Shown: one piece after another, positions 15,651 to 18,213 of the stretch
Layout: each line of letters starts with the position of its first letter
Numbering within the stretch: position 1 is the stretch's first letter
Source: an uncultured Bacteroidales bacterium
GTDB taxonomy: Bacteria; Bacteroidota; Bacteroidia; Bacteroidales; P3
DNA: 18,213 nucleotides
Reading direction: 5' to 3'
Assembly: GCA_947176325.1 (NCBI GenBank)
Contig: CAMWQD010000006.1
Coordinates: forward strand, 1 to 18,213
Translations under genes and position numbers: made by a program
Notes under the pieces: model-generated
Told to the model about the DNA's origin: nothing
The model's input: the letters and a program-made list of their open reading frames with translations, nothing else
The model's database searches: none

Positions 15651-15682
15651 CAAAGGTACGATTTTGATTTTTGAAATACAAA
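15651..15682 (-). promoter_or_regulatory. Promoter P1 (distal) of the tRNA-tuf-rpl-rpo operon
   Basis: On the minus strand TTTG (15679-15682), 20 nt, then TACCTTTG (15651-15658), an exact consensus match, 127 nt upstream of P2. The expected start is near 15644, and a small hairpin (CCTCT-AAAA-AGAGG on the plus strand, 15634-15647) lies at the very start of that transcript. The -33 element lies 6 nt from that of the divergent SulP promoter. Confidence 0.82.
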
Positions 15683-15688
15683 CTTTTT

Positions 15689-15720
15689 TTTGCCTTTGTG
15701 GGGGGCTTTATCTACTTTTG
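15689..15720 (+). promoter_or_regulatory. Promoter of the SulP transporter gene
   Basis: On the plus strand TTTG (15689-15692), 20 nt, then TACTTTTG (15713-15720), matching TTTG-N20-TAnnTTTG exactly. The expected start is near 15727, leaving a 5' leader of about 55 nt before the ATG at 15782. It is back to back with P1. Confidence 0.78.
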
Positions 15721-15781
15721 CGGCTCGATTTTCGGAAACGGAAGCGGCACATCACTTTATAAAAATCAATTTTTCAAAAAG

Positions 15782-17473
15782 ATGAAATTACAGGGACTCG
15801 ATTTCAAGCCCAAATTTTTCTCGAGTATGAAAGGCTATACCAAAGAGTCTTTCATGGCGGATCTAATGGCAGGTATCATCGTGGGCATCGTGGCCTTGCC
15901 TTTGGCCATAGCCTTCGGTATCGCTTCGGGCGTGAGCCCCGAAAAGGGTATCATCACCGCTATCGTGGCGGGATTCATCATTTCGTTCTTAGGCGGCAGC
16001 AAGGTGCAGATCGGAGGGCCCACGGGCGCGTTCATCGTCATCATCTACGGCATCATACAGCAATACGGCATCGAGGGGCTTACGGTGGCCACGCTCATGG
16101 CGGGCGTGCTGTTGATTCTGCTGGGCGTGTTCAAGCTCGGCACGGTCATCAAGTTCATCCCCTACCCTATCATCATCGGCTTTACGGCCGGTATCGCCGT
16201 CACTATTTTCACAACGCAGATAGCCGATATTTTCGGCTTGGATTTTCAGGGCGAGAAGGTGCCCGGCGACTTCATCGGCAAATGGCTGCTCTATTTCCGG
16301 CATTTCGATTCGGTGAACTGGTGGAACGCGCTTACGGCGGTGGTGAGCATTCTCATCATTGCGCTCTCGCCCAAAGTGGTGAAGAAGATTCCGGGTTCCC
16401 TCATCGCCATCGTGTTGGTGACGGTGGGCGTGTATTGCCTCAAGGAATTTGCGGGCATCGCCTGCATTCCCACTATCGGCGACCGCTTCACCATTGATTC
16501 GCACTTGCCCGATGCCGCCATGCCTTCCTTGGACTGGGAGGCGGTGAAGAACCTCTTTCCCGTAGCCATTACCATTGCCGTGCTGGGGGCCATCGAGAGC
16601 CTTCTCTCGGCGGCGGTGGCCGACGGTGTGACGGGCGACCGCCACAACTCCAACACCGAACTGATTGCCCAAGGCATCGCCAACATGGTGACGCCTCTTT
16701 TCGGCGGCATTCCCGCCACGGGGGCGATTGCACGCACCATGACCAACATCAACAACGGAGGGCGCACCCCCGTGGCGGGAATCGTGCACGCGGTGGTGCT
16801 GCTGTTGATTCTGCTTTTCCTGATGCCTTTGGCGAAATACATTCCCATGGCTTGCCTGGCGGGTGTGCTGGTGATGGTGTCGTATAATATGAGCGGCTGG
16901 AGAACCTTCAAGGGCTTGCTCAAAAACCCCAAGAGCGATGTGGTGGTGCTGTTGCTCACCTTCTTCCTGACGGTGGTGTTCGACCTCACCGTGGCTATCG
17001 AGGTGGGTTTGGTGATTGCCTGCGTGCTGTTCATCAGCCGTGTGATGAAGACCACGGAGATTTCGGTGATTACCGACGAGCTCGACCCCAGCAAAGAGTC
17101 GGACATGTTGGTGCAGGAAGAGCATTTGGTTATTCCCAAGGGCGTGGAGGTGTATGAAATCAACGGGCCGTATTTCTTCGGCATCGCGGCCAAGTTCGAG
17201 GAAACCATGAGTCAGATCGGCGACAAGCCCGAAATCCGCATCATCCGTATGCGCAAGATTCCCTTCATCGACTCTTCGGGCTTGCACAATCTGGAATCGG
17301 TGTGCAGCCTGGCGCGTAAGTCCGGCATACAGGTGGTGCTGTCGGGCGTCAATCCCGAGGTGTATGCCGCATTGAAGAAATCGGGGCTGGTGGACAGCTT
17401 GGGCAAGGACAATGTATGCCCGAACATCCACGCGGCACTGGAGCGTACCCGCACCCTCCTGGCCACACATTAA
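15782..17473 (+). CDS. SulP-family inorganic anion transporter with C-terminal STAS domain
   Basis: This 563-residue inner-membrane transporter belongs to the SulP/SLC26 family, whose bacterial members move sulfate, bicarbonate or other anions, often with Na+ or H+. The membrane domain covers about residues 25-420. It includes PLAIAFGIASGVSPEKGI (40-57), GGSKVQIGGPTGAF (71-84), a conserved segment around Glu272 to Asp286 (ESLLSA...DGVTGD) and GGIPATGAIARTMTN (308-322). The cytoplasmic STAS domain spans about 455-560 and has the DSSG motif at 497-500. The substrate cannot be read from the sequence. An upstream in-frame ATG at 15671 would add 37 residues, but that stretch contains the promoter, so the ATG at 15782 is chosen; the family start (MKLQGLDFKP...) also fits. 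It lies 62 nt before topA on the same strand. Confidence 0.93.
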   Translation: MKLQGLDFKPKFFSSMKGYTKESFMADLMAGIIVGIVALPLAIAFGIASGVSPEKGIITAIVAGFIISFLGGSKVQIGGPTGAFIVIIYGIIQQYGIEGLTVATLMAGVLLILLGVFKLGTVIKFIPYPIIIGFTAGIAVTIFTTQIADIFGLDFQGEKVPGDFIGKWLLYFRHFDSVNWWNALTAVVSILIIALSPKVVKKIPGSLIAIVLVTVGVYCLKEFAGIACIPTIGDRFTIDSHLPDAAMPSLDWEAVKNLFPVAITIAVLGAIESLLSAAVADGVTGDRHNSNTELIAQGIANMVTPLFGGIPATGAIARTMTNINNGGRTPVAGIVHAVVLLLILLFLMPLAKYIPMACLAGVLVMVSYNMSGWRTFKGLLKNPKSDVVVLLLTFFLTVVFDLTVAIEVGLVIACVLFISRVMKTTEISVITDELDPSKESDMLVQEEHLVIPKGVEVYEINGPYFFGIAAKFEETMSQIGDKPEIRIIRMRKIPFIDSSGLHNLESVCSLARKSGIQVVLSGVNPEVYAALKKSGLVDSLGKDNVCPNIHAALERTRTLLATH

Positions 17474-17494
17474 TATTGTAAGAACGAAAAATTT

Positions 17495-17502
17495 TATATT
17501 TG
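17495..17502 (+). promoter_or_regulatory. Probable -7 element of the topA promoter
   Basis: TATATTTG matches TAnnTTTG exactly, 33 nt upstream of the topA ATG. No TTTG lies 19-21 nt upstream; the nearest is ATTG at 17475-17478 with a 16-nt gap, so the promoter is judged on the -7 box alone. Read-through from the SulP gene is also possible, as no good terminator was seen between them. Confidence 0.5.
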
Positions 17503-17535
17503 CCGCCGGAAATTTTCGTGTTAAAACCTATACGT

Positions 17536-18213
17536 ATGTCCAAAAACCTTGTTATCGTAGAGTCTCCCGCCAAGGCGAAAACCATAGAGAAATTCCTGGG
17601 TAAGGACTTTCATGTGCTGTCCTGTTTCGGTCATATCCGCGACCTTCCGAAGAACCGGTTGAGCATCGACACCGAACACGGCTTCGAACCCGAATACGAA
17701 ATCTCGAGCGACAAGAAAAGTCTTATCGCCCAACTGAACAAGGCCGCCAAGGAATCCGATTTCGTGTGGCTGGCCTCCGATGAGGACCGTGAGGGAGAGG
17801 CTATCGCATGGCATTTGGACAAGGTTTTGAAACTGGATCCTGCCAAGACCAAACGTATCGTATTCAACGAAATCACCAAGACGGCCATTCTGAACGCCAT
17901 TCAGAATCCGCGCGAGCTGGACTACGCTTTGGTGGACGCCCAGCAGGCCCGCCGGGTGCTGGACCGTCTGGTGGGTTACGAAATCTCGCCTTTGCTGTGG
18001 CGCAAGGTGCGTTCCAACCTTTCGGCCGGCCGTGTGCAGTCGGTGGCGGTGCGTCTGGTGGTGGAGCGGGAAGAGGAAATCAAGAATTTCAAGGAAGATT
18101 CCTCCTATCGTGTCACCGCTTCTTTCGGCGCATTCACGGCCGAACTCAACACCCGCTTCCAAAGCAAGGAAGAGACGGCTGCGTTTTTGGATTCCTGCCG
18201 CAACGCGCAGTTC
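17536..18213 (+). CDS. topA: DNA topoisomerase I, 3' part cut by window edge
   Basis: These are the first 226 residues of the type IA topoisomerase that relaxes negative supercoils. The Toprim domain begins with NLVIVESPAKAKTIEKFLG, where Glu9 is the catalytic acid. SDEDREGEAIAWH at 81-93 carries the metal-binding DxDxE (Asp82, Asp84, Glu86). The following domain contains DAQQARRVLDRLVGYEISPLLW (134-155) and SAGRVQSVAVRLVVERE (163-179), the conserved part that precedes the cleavage domain. The catalytic Tyr and zinc or C-terminal domains lie outside the window. The start ATG 17536-17538 places the VESPAKAK motif where the family has it. Confidence 0.97.
   Translation, partial: MSKNLVIVESPAKAKTIEKFLGKDFHVLSCFGHIRDLPKNRLSIDTEHGFEPEYEISSDKKSLIAQLNKAAKESDFVWLASDEDREGEAIAWHLDKVLKLDPAKTKRIVFNEITKTAILNAIQNPRELDYALVDAQQARRVLDRLVGYEISPLLWRKVRSNLSAGRVQSVAVRLVVEREEEIKNFKEDSSYRVTASFGAFTAELNTRFQSKEETAAFLDSCRNAQF

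Noticed and set aside
15989..17470. 493-codon minus-strand frame opposite the SulP gene
   Set aside because: Mirror frame, His/Arg/Gln-rich, no domain; the SulP protein with its STAS domain is the real product.
17484..17519. AT-rich imperfect inverted repeat (CGAAAA.. with ..TTTTCG) between the SulP gene and topA, as a terminator
   Set aside because: Weak AT pairing with a bulge, no T tract after it, and it overlaps the topA -7 box; not a credible terminator.

Overview
This window is a piece of bacterial core chromosome from a member of the Bacteroidota, probably order Bacteroidales. The evidence is the RpoB, RpoC and EF-Tu sequences and lengths, a DUF3467 gene directly behind rpoC, a protein with an HU-CCDC81-type N-terminus and a membrane anchor, promoters of the Bacteroidota type (TTTG, about 20 nt, TAnnTTTG), and A-rich starts without Shine-Dalgarno sequences. 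Genus cannot be fixed from the sequence alone. No mobile element, CRISPR array, phage gene or defence island is visible.

Layout. (1) 1-1760, minus strand: the 5' part of a membrane protein gene (N-terminal HU-CCDC81-like region, one transmembrane helix, KPAA repeats; the C-terminus, expected to be a SPOR domain, lies outside) and, upstream of it, a deoxynucleoside kinase gene. (2) 1811-1844: a strong intrinsic terminator that closes the next unit. (3) 1880-15484, minus strand: one long transcription-translation unit read right to left: tRNA-Thr(TGT), tRNA-Tyr(GTA), tRNA-Gly(TCC), tRNA-Thr(GGT), tuf, tRNA-Trp(CCA), secE, nusG, rplK, rplA, rplJ, rplL, rpoB, rpoC, DUF3467. This matches the E. 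coli order thrU-tyrU-glyT-thrT-tufB-secE-nusG-rplKAJL-rpoBC, with tRNA-Trp inserted and DUF3467 added. (4) 15485-15781: an intergenic control region with two tandem promoters firing left into the tRNA/tuf operon and one firing right into a SulP transporter gene. (5) 15782-18213, plus strand: the SulP-family anion transporter gene and the 5' part of topA.

The large operon supplies tRNAs, the elongation factor, a translocon subunit, a transcription elongation factor, stalk-region ribosomal proteins and both large RNA polymerase subunits. Several spacers hold RNA hairpins that could set ratios between its parts: rplL-rpoB, secE-nusG, tuf-tRNA-Trp and rplK-rplA. No stretch longer than 300 bases lacks a gene.

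I found no clearly new biological system. The best leads are the back-to-back promoters between the translation operon and the SulP gene, the DUF3467 protein locked to rpoC, the HU-CCDC81-like membrane protein, the inter-cistronic hairpins and the TTG start of rpoB.
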